Source: Catenibacterium mitsuokai
GTDB taxonomy: Bacteria; Bacillota_I; Bacilli_A; Erysipelotrichales; Coprobacillaceae
DNA: 64,000 nt
Direction: 5' to 3'
NCBI RefSeq assembly: GCF_025148785.1
Contig: NZ_CP102271.1
Coordinates: forward strand, 1,273,569-1,337,568
Part shown: positions 18,906 to 28,407 of the stretch, one piece after another
Layout of the letters: each line of letters opens with the position of its first letter
How positions within the stretch are numbered: the first letter of the stretch is position 1
Position numbers and translations under genes: made by a program
Notes under the pieces: generated by a model
The model's database searches: none
The model's input: only the letters and a program-made list of their open reading frames with translations
Told to the model about the DNA's origin: nothing

Positions 18906-19928
18906 ATGAATGAAGATACGATTGTTATTCCACCTGAATACGTGGAAGTAATTGATGCCTCTGAATATAAAGAGGAACTAAGTGAACATTTTAAACAGGT
19001 GCCCGAAGTAGCAAAACCGCTGCTTAAGGAAGCGAAGACTGCCTTCTTAAAAATTGAAAAGGCTCTTTATACTGCACCGGCATTCATTAACGCAGTTAAG
19101 GCCGCGATACCGGATGTTACATTACAAGCTGTACTGACGGATGAGCAGAAGCAGCAGATTGCTAAAGGTGCACTGAAGCTGATGACTAAGAAAGACGGAT
19201 CCCTTATGGCGAATCTGATCAATCCTGAGACTAAAAAGATTGTGGCGACTATTCCATTGAAATCAGTACAGATGGCTCCGGAAATGACTCAGGCAATGAC
19301 AAGTTTTTCTGCTCAAATGCAAATGGCCCAGATTGCTGAACAGATACAGGCGGTTCAGCTAGCGATTGAAGAAGTAAGAATAGGTCAGGAGTATGATCGC
19401 TTGGCAACGGCTTATAGTTGTCAGCAGAAGCTACTTCAGGCAATGGAAATAAAGAATCCGGAACTAAAGGCTATGGCGCTTATGCGGCTTGCATCTGCAG
19501 CAGAAGATAGTAGGAATCTTCTCATGCTGAGCCAGAAGACTAATGTTGAGTTTATCACAAGTCAACCGGAAAATTTCTTCCAGAAGATTTTATCAGGAGC
19601 TTCGACCGATAAGATTAATGGCAGAATGAGTGAGATCCGTGAAAGTCTGTGTGCGGTTAATATGGTGTCTTTTGCGGAAGCGTTGGCATACCAGGAGCTT
19701 GGCGAGCATGAGGCTGCAAGAAAGAGCTTGACATATTATTCAAACTTTATCGAAGATACCTATTTATCTGTTCCGGAATTGGTAGAGCGTCTTGATCTGA
19801 TTGATCCATCACCTGAAAATTATTGGTCAAAGACATTACCGGATATTAGTAAAAAGGTTCAGGCACTTCCGTATGTACCAGAACCAAAGCAGATTGAAAG
19901 TAAAATTGGTCGGAGGAAAAGAAAATGA
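18906..19928 (+). CDS. Uncharacterised helical protein of the TIR island
   Basis: A 340-residue, predicted mostly helical protein that I do not recognise. No signal peptide. A Met/Gln-rich amphipathic stretch near residues 130-175 (FSAQMQMAQIAEQIQAVQLA) may form a coiled coil, and the C terminus is basic (GRRKRK). ATG 18906 is preferred over GTG 18888 because AAAGGA lies at the right distance. It overlaps the zinc-ribbon gene by four bases (ATGA), so both are co-translated. Its place between the two long repeats suggests a role with the neighbouring genes. Confidence 0.65.
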   Translation: MNEDTIVIPPEYVEVIDASEYKEELSEHFKQVPEVAKPLLKEAKTAFLKIEKALYTAPAFINAVKAAIPDVTLQAVLTDEQKQQIAKGALKLMTKKDGSLMANLINPETKKIVATIPLKSVQMAPEMTQAMTSFSAQMQMAQIAEQIQAVQLAIEEVRIGQEYDRLATAYSCQQKLLQAMEIKNPELKAMALMRLASAAEDSRNLLMLSQKTNVEFITSQPENFFQKILSGASTDKINGRMSEIRESLCAVNMVSFAEALAYQELGEHEAARKSLTYYSNFIEDTYLSVPELVERLDLIDPSPENYWSKTLPDISKKVQALPYVPEPKQIESKIGRRKRK

Positions 19929-20137
19929 GTAATGAAGCAGAAATTCGAATTTGTAAAAACAAGAAGTGCCAGAAGGTACTGCCGGCTGGTTACAAGCATA
20001 AGTATTGCGAGGCGTGTAGAAATAAGCATGCTGAAACGGTTAAGAATGTCCTAAAGGCAATAGGAGCTGGAACTGCAACTGTTGCTAGTGCTGCTGTTAT
20101 AGTATTTACAGGTGGAAAGATTAATCAAAAGAAATAG
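19925..20137 (+). CDS. Small zinc-ribbon protein with hydrophobic tail
   Basis: A 70-residue protein with four cysteines in two pairs (ICKNKKCQK and HKYCEACRNK), a probable zinc ribbon, followed by a Gly/Ala/Val-rich hydrophobic helix (about 45-65). It starts within the stop of the previous gene and is followed by the 207-aa gene after 18 bases. The layout resembles membrane-tethered zinc-ribbon adaptors; no function is established. Confidence 0.65.
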   Translation: MSNEAEIRICKNKKCQKVLPAGYKHKYCEACRNKHAETVKNVLKAIGAGTATVASAAVIVFTGGKINQKK

Positions 20138-20155
20138 TGAAGGAGGAATAGAGAT

Positions 20156-20779
20156 ATGCGATCTATAAAAAAAAATGTGCCGAATCCGTCCTCTGAACAG
20201 GTAGAGTTTTATCTGCGAGCTTGGGATGAACTTGAAAACTATCATCTGCAGGAAGATGCACTGGATAAACTCTTTTTCCAGCTTTGTCCTGAGAATGTAG
20301 AGATGTCGGATATTCTATTAAAGGTTGCGGCACTTAATGATTTCTACAGCACGAATATCTTCTCTGTGTACCCTGTTGCAAAGCATATCTTGTCATTGGA
20401 TATAGATGCTCGTCTGGAGTCGGGAGATGTTACCCTTGTTTCAGATTTGCAGAAAGTAACAATTAACGGAGTGGAGAAGAACTTCTATTCATTCTCTACG
20501 AAGTATTGTAGTCACCATAAACCTTTTGAATATCCGATTTATGATAGTTATGTAGAAAAGGTTTTGTGTTACTTCAGGGATAGAGATGGCTTCACAAAGT
20601 TTAAAACTACAGATCTTAAAGATTATGAAAAATTCAAGAGTACGCTAATTGACTTCAGATCATTTTATGGTTTAGATCAGTATAACTTGAAAGAAATAGA
20701 TAAATATATGTGGCAACTTGGGAAGGCGTACTTCCCTAAAAACTATAGAAAGAAAAAAATGAAGAAGGAGCAGAAATGA
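20156..20779 (+). CDS. Uncharacterised protein with OGG-like motif
   Basis: A 207-residue soluble protein with a basic C terminus. Residues 110-140 contain FSTKYCSHHKPFEYPIYDSY, which resembles the segment of proteins annotated as 8-oxoguanine DNA glycosylase fold (HhH-GPD relatives). The catalytic lysine/aspartate helix-hairpin-helix is not evident, so a DNA-binding or degenerate glycosylase fold is the most that can be said. GGAGG precedes the ATG. It ends about 60 bases before repeat copy 2. Confidence 0.6.
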   Translation: MRSIKKNVPNPSSEQVEFYLRAWDELENYHLQEDALDKLFFQLCPENVEMSDILLKVAALNDFYSTNIFSVYPVAKHILSLDIDARLESGDVTLVSDLQKVTINGVEKNFYSFSTKYCSHHKPFEYPIYDSYVEKVLCYFRDRDGFTKFKTTDLKDYEKFKSTLIDFRSFYGLDQYNLKEIDKYMWQLGKAYFPKNYRKKKMKKEQK

Positions 20780-20835
20780 ACTGCTAAGAAATGAGTACAT
20801 CTCAAACGATTTGTCTTTATGGTAAGGGATATATA

Positions 20836-20988
20836 GGGTTTTAGGCTCTGGATTAGGTGTCATAGGTTGTGGCACTAGGATAGATGTTATCTAGTGTGCA
20901 AATTCAATTTGGGTGATGATTTAGATATTGTCTAATCCGGTAACTTGACTGTTCGCTTTATAGCACGGAGAGGATTAAATGTTAGGGG
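20836..20988 (+). repeat. Long direct repeat, copy 2 (TTAGATGT array)
   Basis: The second copy of the segment at 14998-15150, same orientation, with most positions conserved including GGTTGTGGCACTAGGATAGA and the four TTAGATGT-like words. It is followed by about 150 bases with a short open frame (to 21145) that I consider non-coding. Confidence 0.75.
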
Positions 20989-21141
20989 AGGCAGAGATAC
21001 ATCAGAACTATGTGTAGAGGATGTCCATTTGCTTTCTAAGAATGGAAGCTTTACTATCTTACAAAAAATAAAGAAGAATAACAAAACAACCTTTCAAGCA
21101 TCATCAGGGTTGGGAGGGTTTCATACAGTTATGCAACATTC

Positions 21142-21495
21142 TTAATAAACGACAGCATTATCAACAGTGGATTCGTCAAGTGAGTTTTCTTTCACCCAAA
21201 TGCAAATATAAGTGATACGTTAATCACTTGCAGCAAAGAATTGACGTTGTGCTGCAGGGACGATTTTTAACCTGTCACTTGCAGTAATTTCGACAGTATC
21301 TCCATCAATGATAGTAGTTCCTTTTCCAGCAATAATTCCATAGATTTCTTCATTATTTCTATGAGAATGAACGAAAGGAACACCTGCACCAGCAGGAAGA
21401 GAATTAATACTTACTTCAGCACCAGTTAAAGAAAATGCTTCATGAAGTTTTGTACGACCTTCATTACCAACATTGGTTTTTGTATAGTTTGACAT
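21142..21495 (-). pseudogene. Small cupin protein, copy with internal stop
   Basis: A relative of the intact cupin at 30999-31352 with identical length if the internal TAA (21220-21222) is ignored: that codon is a Ser in the intact copy, and the frame continues ITYICIWVKENSL to the same end. The cupin metal site (PFVHSHRNNEEIY) is preserved. The start MSNYTK has GGAGGTAATT before it. The truncated product would lack the last strand pair. It is divergent from the HxlR relic. Confidence 0.9.
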
Positions 21496-21568
21496 TTGAA
21501 TTACCTCCATTTTTATTAGCAACCTTGTTGCTTGAGTATAGTATAATCATTTATACACTCTAAAAAAA

Positions 21569-21592
21569 GTACGCACCTTTTTGTAACTGTAC
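21569..21592. promoter_or_regulatory. Conserved block between cupin and HxlR genes
   Basis: A GTAC-N16-GTAC block with the inner text GCAC, a T-run and GTAACT. It is nearly identical to 31426-31449 at the second copy although the surroundings have diverged, so it is the probable HxlR operator. Promoter-like TATAAT words flank it on both sides. Confidence 0.65.
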
Positions 21593-21640
21593 ATAACAAA
21601 ATGAATATACTATAATATTTTTGAAATGAGGTGATTGCAT

Positions 21641-21967
21641 ATGAAGACAAAAAAGGAACTTCCAGAATGTCCTGTTGCAACATCAGTGTCTTTAATTGGT
21701 GGTAAATGAAAGCTATTGATCATAAGAAATTTAAAAAGTCGTCCATGGAGATTCAATGAACTTCAAAGAGATTTAGATGGAATTTCTCAAAAAGTACTAA
21801 CTGATAGTCTGAGGCAGATGATAGATGATGGCCTTGTTTATAGAAATGATTATCATGAGAATCCACCAAGAGTTGATTATGGACTGACTGATCTTGGAAA
21901 AGAGATGATGTCGATTATTGATGCATTGGCAGATTTCGGAAATTATTATAAAACAATTGTTGATTAA
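21641..21967 (+). pseudogene. HxlR-family regulator, copy with internal TGA
   Basis: A 109-codon relative of the intact gene 31498-31824. At codon 23 the Trp of GGKWK is replaced by TGA (21707-21709); the rest (RPWRFNELQRDL, SQKVLTDSLRQM) is in frame and well conserved. An internal restart at 21716 would lack the first helix of the winged HTH. RBS GAGGTGATT precedes the ATG. Confidence 0.9.
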
Positions 21968-21971
21968 GCCT

Positions 21972-22018
21972 AAGACTCCTTATCACTGAATTTAGTTCGA
22001 GTGATGAGGAGTTTTTTT
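21972..22018 (+). terminator. Terminator after HxlR relic
   Basis: Stem ACTCCTTATCACT / AGTGATGAGGAGT followed by seven T. It is homologous to the hairpins at 16773 and 31831. Behind it the DNA keeps a weak match to the recombinase-tail region that follows the other two. Confidence 0.85.
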
Positions 22019-22230
22019 ACACTTATCTTTAAATATTTACCTACATTTTTATTTTATCCTTCGCAAGAGTTTTTCTCTTTCATTTTTTACCATATAACAG
22101 CAAAAAAAGGCGTTACAAATAATATGAATTGTTTTCAAGTCAATGAACTAAAAAGAACAGCTCAACACAAAGCTTATTGTGAAAAAGACTGGGAATGGTA
22201 GTCGGATTGACTGGGTATGAGTAGAAAATC

Positions 22231-22265
22231 AAAAAAGAGACTATCATTGCGATAAGTCTCTTTTT
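22231..22265. terminator. Bidirectional terminator of the DUF1846 gene
   Basis: AAAAAGAGACT-TATC arms with complementary AGTCTCTTTTT; A-run and T-run at both sides allow action on the minus strand for the DUF1846 gene. The rest of 22019-22230 has no supported gene. Confidence 0.8.
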
Positions 22266-22299
22266 GATTCTTTCTTCAAAAGATGAAAATCACTTAGGG

Positions 22300-23793
22300 C
22301 TATATACCTTTTTTAGGAAAAATCACAGAATTATTTTCATATTTTGCTTCAAAAGTTGCCTGGATAGAAAGCTTCATAAATAGTTTTCTGTCTACATCGC
22401 TGACCATAACAGATGTATGAGCCTGACATCCTTTTAGATTAGGAAGCTGTTCCAATGCTTTCTGAGCATTTGGATCAGAAGCTGCGCTGACAGATAATGC
22501 AATCAACACTTCGTCCATATGTAAACGTGGGTTTTTGCTTCCAAGATACTGTGTTTTTAAAGTCTGGATTGGTTCAATTGCTGCAGGTGAGATGACTGGC
22601 TGACTGTGTGGAATACCAGCAAGCTCTTTGAGTGCATTTAAAAGGAGTGCTGCGCAAGGACCAAGGAGGTCTGTAGTCTTACCTGTGATCATGCGGCCAT
22701 CTGCAAGCTCTAATGCAGCAGCAGGAGCTTCTGTTTCTTCTGCACGAGAAAGAGCAACGTCAACAACAGGGCGATCGTGGACAGTAATACCCGCCTGGTT
22801 CATAAGCATCTCAATTTTATATACTTCTTCCTCAGAACATTTACCTGCAAGAGCACGTCTTCTTGCATCATAGTAGCGACGGATGATTTCCTGGCATGAA
22901 GCATCCTTACATGCATCATCGTCACAAATACAGTTTCCGGCCATGTTAACCCCCATATCTGTAGGAGAGTTATAAGGACTCTGTCCATAAATACGCTGGA
23001 ACATTGCTTTAAGTACTGGGAAGATCTCTACATCACGGTTATAGTTGACTGTTGTTTTTCCATAAGCTTCTAAGTGGAAAGGATCAATCATATTTACATC
23101 GTTAAGGTCTGCAGTTGCAGCTTCATATGCAAGGTTAACTGGGTGCTTCAATGGGATATTCCAAATAGGGAATGTTTCGAATTTAGCATAGCCAGCACAG
23201 ATGCCTCTTTTATGCTCATGGTAGAGCTGGGAAAGACAGACTGCCATTTTTCCACTTCCAGGTCCAGGTGCAGTAACAACAATGAGTGGACGAGATGTTT
23301 CGATAAACTCATTCTTTCCATAACCTTCATCACTAACAATATGTGGAATATTAGAAGGGTACCCTTCAATCGGATAATGAAGATATACCTTAATGCCAAG
23401 CTTCTCTAATTTGTTTTTAAATAAGGAAGCACTCTGCTGTCCACTGTACTTTGTAATAACGACACTTCCTACAAACAGACCATGTTCTTCAAAAATAGAC
23501 ATCAATCGAAGGACATCTACATCATAAGTGATGCCAAGATCTCCGCGTACTTTATTCTTTTCGATATCCTCTGCGCTGATAACAATCACAATCTCAGCCT
23601 GGTCGCTAAGCTGCATTAACATACGCATCTTAGAATCTGGCTGGAATCCTGGGAGTACACGAGATGCATGGAAGTCATCAAACAGTTTTCCACCAAACTC
23701 TAGGTAGAGCTTGTTGTCAAATTGAGCAATGCGTTCGCGAATATGAGCAGACTGCATCTGCAAATATTTTTCATTATCAAATCCTATGTTCAT
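22300..23793 (-). CDS. DUF1846 family protein
   Basis: A 497-residue cytoplasmic protein that fits the DUF1846 family (PF08903) in length and text: FGGKLFDDFHASRVLPGF near the N terminus, a nucleotide-binding-like APGPGSGKMA segment near residue 180, and a Cys-rich GNCICDDDACKDASC loop. The family is widespread in Firmicutes; a structural genomics model exists but its activity is not established. The second of two adjacent ATG codons is used because GAGGATAG then has a seven-base spacing. It stands alone and looks intact, unlike its surroundings. Confidence 0.9.
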   Translation of the reverse strand: MNIGFDNEKYLQMQSAHIRERIAQFDNKLYLEFGGKLFDDFHASRVLPGFQPDSKMRMLMQLSDQAEIVIVISAEDIEKNKVRGDLGITYDVDVLRLMSIFEEHGLFVGSVVITKYSGQQSASLFKNKLEKLGIKVYLHYPIEGYPSNIPHIVSDEGYGKNEFIETSRPLIVVTAPGPGSGKMAVCLSQLYHEHKRGICAGYAKFETFPIWNIPLKHPVNLAYEAATADLNDVNMIDPFHLEAYGKTTVNYNRDVEIFPVLKAMFQRIYGQSPYNSPTDMGVNMAGNCICDDDACKDASCQEIIRRYYDARRRALAGKCSEEEVYKIEMLMNQAGITVHDRPVVDVALSRAEETEAPAAALELADGRMITGKTTDLLGPCAALLLNALKELAGIPHSQPVISPAAIEPIQTLKTQYLGSKNPRLHMDEVLIALSVSAASDPNAQKALEQLPNLKGCQAHTSVMVSDVDRKLFMKLSIQATFEAKYENNSVIFPKKGI

Positions 23794-23929
23794 CATTCTA
23801 TCCTCTTTCCTATAATTTTATTTTTAAACAGTTCATTCTATATTGAACCAACATTTAAAACTACCGTCTAACAATATACTACGGAATATGGGAAGTTTAC
23901 AATCTTTTTATAATCTTTTTTAAACTACT

Positions 23930-25686
23930 CTAAAGTGAAAAGTTAAATTCCACTTTAGGCGGGTCAAAGTTGCGTTTAGTCTTTCACATCTTTCCAGTTG
24001 ATTTTACTCTTACAGTTGAATTTACTTTTACACCTTCAATAGTTGAATTTTCTCCTTCAGGTATATAATTACCGTGATGTCTGTTTCTCTATTTCATGAA
24101 AGGCTGATTATCATGGCTAAATCAAATAAGAATTTACATCTTACTCTTTCAGAAAGACAAATCATTGAGAGAGGGATAGAAAATGGTGCTACCAAGGCTT
24201 CTATCGCTGCAACTCTTGGGAAGGATAAATCAACTATAGGCAAAGAAATAAAGGCACATAGAAAACATTCACATTACTGCAGTTTTGATCCTGCATGTGC
24301 CAACAAGGACAGATGCAAGCATCATCATGTATGTAAGGATTGTGCTGATTTGGTAGTTTTTAAATGCAAGCGAAGAGACAGATCTCCTATGCCTGCAACG
24401 GGTGTCCTAAATTCCAGCACTGTAGATTTGACAAGTTCACATATTCTGCGATCTCGCCAATAAGGAATATATGGCTGATCTCATTGAATCAAGAGAAGGA
24501 ATAAACATGACATACAGCGAACTTAAGGCTTTAGCTGATGTCATTGTCCCTCTTGTTAAGAAGGGTCATTCACCATATCGATCATCACTTCTCATCCTGA
24601 ACTGAATATTTCTGAAAAGACATTATACAATTACATAGAATCTGGCGTATTTAGACAGTTCGGCCTGCTTGATATTGACTTAAGAGTCAAGACAAGAAGA
24701 ATATCAAAGAAGGATTCTGTCAAATATAAAAAAAGAGAAGACAGAAAGTTCCTGATAGGCCGCACCTATAAGGATTTCATCTCATATACTGACGATCATG
24801 ACAACGTTAGTATTGTCGAGATGGATACCGTCTACAATGGGCAAAGCGGTCCTTCATGCAGACTTTTAAGTTCCTGTCTTACTCTTTCATGTTCATTATA
24901 TACCATGAAGAGAAGACTGCAAAGGCTATGGTTGAAGGCGCAGCCCTTCTTGAATCAATATTAGGAAAAAACCTTTTTGTAAAGGAAGTGGAGGTCATCA
25001 AGACAGATAGAGGTACTGAATTCTCAGATGCAGATGGACTAGAAAAGGACAATGATGGCAGCATGAGGACTCATGTCTTTTACTGTGATCCTATGCAATC
25101 ATGCCAGAAAGGAAGTCTTGAGAACAACCACAAAGAGATACGTTACATATGCCCTAAAGAAGCAGATCTCAAGGATCTCGGTTTTGATTCACAGGAGAAG
25201 GCTAACCTCATGGCATCCCACATCAATTCCCAGCCAAAGGAGAACCTAAAAGGAAAGTCACCGCTGGAGATGATGGAGTTCCTAAGTCCAGATTTATATA
25301 AGAAATTCATAGAATTTGGAATCAAGAAAATAGAAAATGATGAAATAATTTTAAAACCATATTTATTAAAAGAAGATAACTAAAATCATTCGGAGAATGT
25401 ATGAAACATGAGATGCAGACTGACAATAGCACATGCAGTTAAAGTGGAATTTAGTCTTACACCCGAAAAAAATGAACGAAATTCCATAGCTTTATTGTGC
25501 CTTAAAATACAATGATTTCTGTGATTAAAGTCACACTTCTTATATACGTATGACTAATTTCCATTTCTAAAACAAAAAGAATATCAGACTTAATATCCGA
25601 TATTCTTATGAAAACATTATCCTGAACGAGTAAATTCCACATTTGTTTCGTTCTGTTTTAAAGTGGAATTTAACTTTTCACTTTAG
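23930..25686 (+). mobile_element. IS30-family insertion sequence, 1757 bp
   Basis: Perfect 28-bp terminal inverted repeats at 23930-23957 and 25659-25686 (outer end CTAAAGTGAAAAGTTAAATT). A similar AAAGTGGAATTTAGTC word occurs internally near 25441. The ends are pristine while the transposase is broken, so the element could still be moved in trans by a related IS30. Parts outside the transposase (25384-25658) carry no gene. Confidence 0.9.
24113..25383 (+). pseudogene. IS30-family transposase with frameshifts
   Basis: The N-terminal HTH (LTLSERQIIERGIENGATKA) and the Cys-rich segment are in one frame up to about 24400. Then the frame shifts (LIESREGINMTYSELKALAD), a TGA interrupts near 24603, and another shift near 24855 leads into the catalytic core. 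The DDE residues are visible as EMDTVYN, IKTDRGTEFSD and NNHKEIRY. At least three lesions make it non-functional. The start follows a GAAAGG site. Confidence 0.9.
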
Positions 25687-25912
25687 CTTTTTTAAACTAC
25701 TTGTTTAATACTAAAATTGTATTTGAATCTCCAAAAACACAGGTGAGTGAAAATTAAATTTCATAAACACCGATTAAACGGCGTTCTTGAAGATGAACCG
25801 GCCACATGGATTTTCAATCTGTTCTATAATTGGATTAGAAATCAGATGGAGGTATTCCTGACTGTTATGATTTATGCATTCACATAACAGAATATCAGTG
25901 CAGAAAAATAAT

Positions 25913-26061
25913 AGAGTTGTATCAGCAGTAAAATATGGTATTTTGATGACGTTAGCATTTGGAATTACGTGTTGTATACTACGTCAGTTTATAGAGTAAC
26001 CAATGGCATCATTTTTCTCTACAGATACAGCATCTATTAATTCAACAGGGCAATGGTTTTA
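25913..26061 (+). pseudogene. MATE efflux protein fragment
   Basis: Read across stops, the frame gives VVSAVKYGILMTLAFGI, then a stop, then PMASFFSTDTASI, the typical helix pair of MATE transporters (compare EPMASFF). Both ends are missing. The surrounding 25702-26118 has no other gene. Confidence 0.55.
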
Positions 26062-26118
26062 AGCAATATGTTTCTGTAGTAGATAGAAAGCAAAAAAATC
26101 TAAATTAGAGGTGATTTA

Positions 26119-26802
26119 ATGAATGAACTATGGGATAGGATTATAGAAGATTATAAAATAGCAAGAGAATGTCTAGTGTATTCAAAGAAAAAAGATTGCT
26201 GGACACGTCAAGAAGACAAAGGAATGTATCATTTATGGTCAGCATATTATGCAGCTATAAATGCAGAGGAAAAGAATCATTTATATTATGCAAGAGTTTT
26301 ATCATTGATGGGATGGGAAATGTATCCTAAAAGTTCTAACTATGAATTGTTGAATAAGTATTATAAGCCAGCGATGGAACAATATGATCTTGCATTGAAG
26401 GAAAATCCACACTGTGCTTATCCTAAAGAAATAGAGAATGTTAGAAAAAGTTATGAATACTATAAATACACTGTTGAAAAAAGTAAAATAAGAACTGATG
26501 CAGATTATTATAACGCGATTAAATTACTAGAAGGTCATGAATGTTTAGATGAATTTTCATTTCATGATAGCAAGTTCATCAGTTTAGAATGTAATGATCA
26601 ATCAGCCGTATTGAAGCTACAAGATGGCGATATTTATCATTTTGAGTTCAGTAATATTTATGATATAGAGATGAATTGTGATCCACTTACAGCATATGTA
26701 AATGATTTTGCTATATATCAAGCTGCACCTGATTTGGAAACTATTGTATTTGATATAGAGTTTTTAAAAATCATTTGTAAGAATATCAAGGTATATAAAT
26801 GA
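26119..26802 (+). CDS. Orphan immunity-like protein
   Basis: A 227-residue protein. The first 140 residues are helical and TPR-like (YHLWSAYYAAINAEEKNHLY, ALKENPHCAYPKEIENV). The C-terminal domain begins with FSFHDSKFISLECNDQ and continues LQDGDIYHFEFSNI, a beta-rich module of the DUF4085-like type. The same FHD start occurs in the gene at 30002. GAGGTGATTTA precedes the ATG. Such proteins often are immunity partners of polymorphic toxins, but no toxin gene is visible, so this is inference. Confidence 0.65.
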   Translation: MNELWDRIIEDYKIARECLVYSKKKDCWTRQEDKGMYHLWSAYYAAINAEEKNHLYYARVLSLMGWEMYPKSSNYELLNKYYKPAMEQYDLALKENPHCAYPKEIENVRKSYEYYKYTVEKSKIRTDADYYNAIKLLEGHECLDEFSFHDSKFISLECNDQSAVLKLQDGDIYHFEFSNIYDIEMNCDPLTAYVNDFAIYQAAPDLETIVFDIEFLKIICKNIKVYK

Positions 26803-26841
26803 TTATGATATTGACTTGATTTTTGAAAAATGAAAACGGAT

Positions 26842-26900
26842 GACAACCAATTCGGCAACTTGACCATTTAAAGAGGTTGCAAACAGTGAATTAGATCTGA
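26842..26900 (+). repeat. Partial third copy of the TTAGATGT repeat
   Basis: The words AATTCGGCAACTTGACC and CAGTGAATTAGATCTGA match the right half of the repeats at 14998 and 20836 (AATCCGGCAACTCGACT and CAGTGGATTAGATGT) with similar distance. As in copy 1 it lies in front of a gene start. Confidence 0.55.
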
Positions 26901-26940
26901 AGAAAATAATCGATTAAATAGGAGGTTAGAAAAATATAAA

Positions 26941-27332
26941 ATGAACGAACATAGAATTAATTTTAGCCCAACAGGTTGAACTGAAAAAGTAGCAAATACA
27001 ATAACAAAATTCTGGAACAAAGTGAAAGACATAGACCTTTCAAAAACTGATTTGGATTTTAGTTTCATTTCATTAAGAATAGAGGACATGCCGTGATTGC
27101 CATGTCTTCTTTTGGTGGAGTAGCACCACAGCTTGCATTAGAATGGCTTGCTAAGATTAAAGGTAATCAGTATAACTGTGTAATTGTTGCTATATACGGA
27201 AACAGAGCTTATGAGAATACGCTTGTACTGATGGAAGATTATGCTGTTATAGCAAGTTTTCAAGTGATTGCGACTATATCGGCAGTTGCGGCAATGGCAA
27301 AAAAAGGCTTAATCAGTCAGAAAAGAATGTGA
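26941..27332 (+). pseudogene. EFR1-type flavodoxin/ferredoxin, N-terminal relic
   Basis: The N terminus reads INFSPTG, a TGA, then TEKVANTITKFW, the FMN-binding loop of EFR1-family ferrodoxins. A frameshift near 27090 leads to SSFGGVAPQLALEWLAKIKG and VIVAIYGNRAYENTL, the second half of the flavodoxin domain. The ferredoxin part is missing. GGAGGTTAG precedes the start. Confidence 0.8.
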
Positions 27333-27797
27333 ATTGTTCATATAAATTGGAAGTTGTTGAACTGTTATGGATAGAGTCAAGAAATACCTACAGAGATCAT
27401 TTTTTATCAGTCATAGACGAATAGTTATATCATGAATATTTCTGCTCCGCACTTCTCTTAAATCGTTACCTGTATATTTTTTTGTGGGGAGAAGTAGTCG
27501 TTTAAAAAAGAAAAATGAATAAATTTCTACTTATTCTAGTGCAGCAGAATACTCAACAACTGTTGCTTCTGTAAATGATCGGCAAGACAGTATTGAACTG
27601 ATGCTAAAAAGCTACATATGGGATTAACCACTTTGGTAGCCTAGAGCTTGTTAAGAATTTGCAGTGTAATTGTTAGATTTTTTACTAAATTATTTTGATT
27701 GTAAATTTGAGTGCTATGGAAATTGCATTAATAAAATCGAAACTTTTAAGAAAAACTATAGTGTAAAGTATTTTAAGTTATTAAAGGAGAAAAAATA
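27333..27797. other. Intergenic stretch, no gene seen
   Basis: About 460 bases of AT-rich sequence with stops in all frames. I see no conserved coding text, only a ribosome site for the small gene at 27798. Confidence 0.5.
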
Positions 27798-27965
27798 ATG
27801 AAACCAATTATAGACTATGATGCCAATAAGTTGTTGTACCCTATTTTTAAAAGCATGGCTATTGATTCTGATGGAAACAAATATATGCGTTTGTCTGAAC
27901 ATATGGCTATGGATGTAAATACAGGGAAAATTCATGCAATATCTTCTTGGCCAAAGGATAAATAA
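27798..27965 (+). CDS. Small uncharacterised protein
   Basis: A 55-residue frame with a very good AAAGGAGAAA ribosome site. It starts MKPIIDYDANKLLYP and ends AISSWPKDK. No motif is recognised. It stands alone amid decayed genes, so it may itself be a remnant. Confidence 0.45.
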   Translation: MKPIIDYDANKLLYPIFKSMAIDSDGNKYMRLSEHMAMDVNTGKIHAISSWPKDK

Positions 27966-28407
27966 AAGAAATAATTTCTAATAAGCAAATTGATCCTTAT
28001 TATCGGATTAAGTTGCAATAGTAAAGAATTTGAATTATTAATGCCTATATTAGTTTTTGTCTGATATCAGCAATTCTTATTTCTGTTAAAAACATATCTG
28101 ATGCAATATTCAAGATTACTGTCATTTCACGGGGGGCTTCACTGTTCGAATCAGAACTAGAATATGTTGAATCATTTCTATAAAAAGCATCTAATATAAC
28201 ACTGATTATTGGTATTATATTTTCAGATATGCAAGCCCATTAACGCTAATTAATCTGCAAGTAGCAGACTCATCAAGAAGAAGTTTCCAGAGATCTGTAA
28301 ATTCCTTTGAAAGGAGATGTTCTAGTCACCGAGTTTCTATCTACTGACCACAGGTCTTGTGATGGTAGAAATCATCCAGCAATACATACAATCTCAGGAA
28401 AGCAAGG
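27966..28407. other. Intergenic stretch, no gene seen
   Basis: About 440 bases with stops in all frames between the small gene and the TnpB relic. No repeat ends for the TnpB element were found here. Confidence 0.45.

Larger units (their letters stand above)
23915..25701. repeat. 15-bp direct repeats flanking the IS30 element
   Basis: The word CTTTTTTAAACTACT occurs at 23915-23929 and again at 25687-25701, directly touching the two ends of the insertion sequence. It is best read as a target duplication, although it is longer than the two to four bases usual for IS30. Confidence 0.75.

Noticed and set aside
20945-21145. 66-aa frame behind repeat copy 2
   Set aside because: Begins inside the repeat, no ribosome site, no recognisable motif.
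22001-22201. 66-aa frame after the HxlR relic
   Set aside because: Starts in a terminator and consists largely of AT-rich hydrophobic codons; no ribosome site.
21641-27332. Reassigned genetic code in which TGA encodes Trp
   Set aside because: The HxlR relic and the EFR1 relic contain in-frame TGA, but TAA and TAG occur in the same way in other relics, and TGA is used as the normal stop of many intact genes here.
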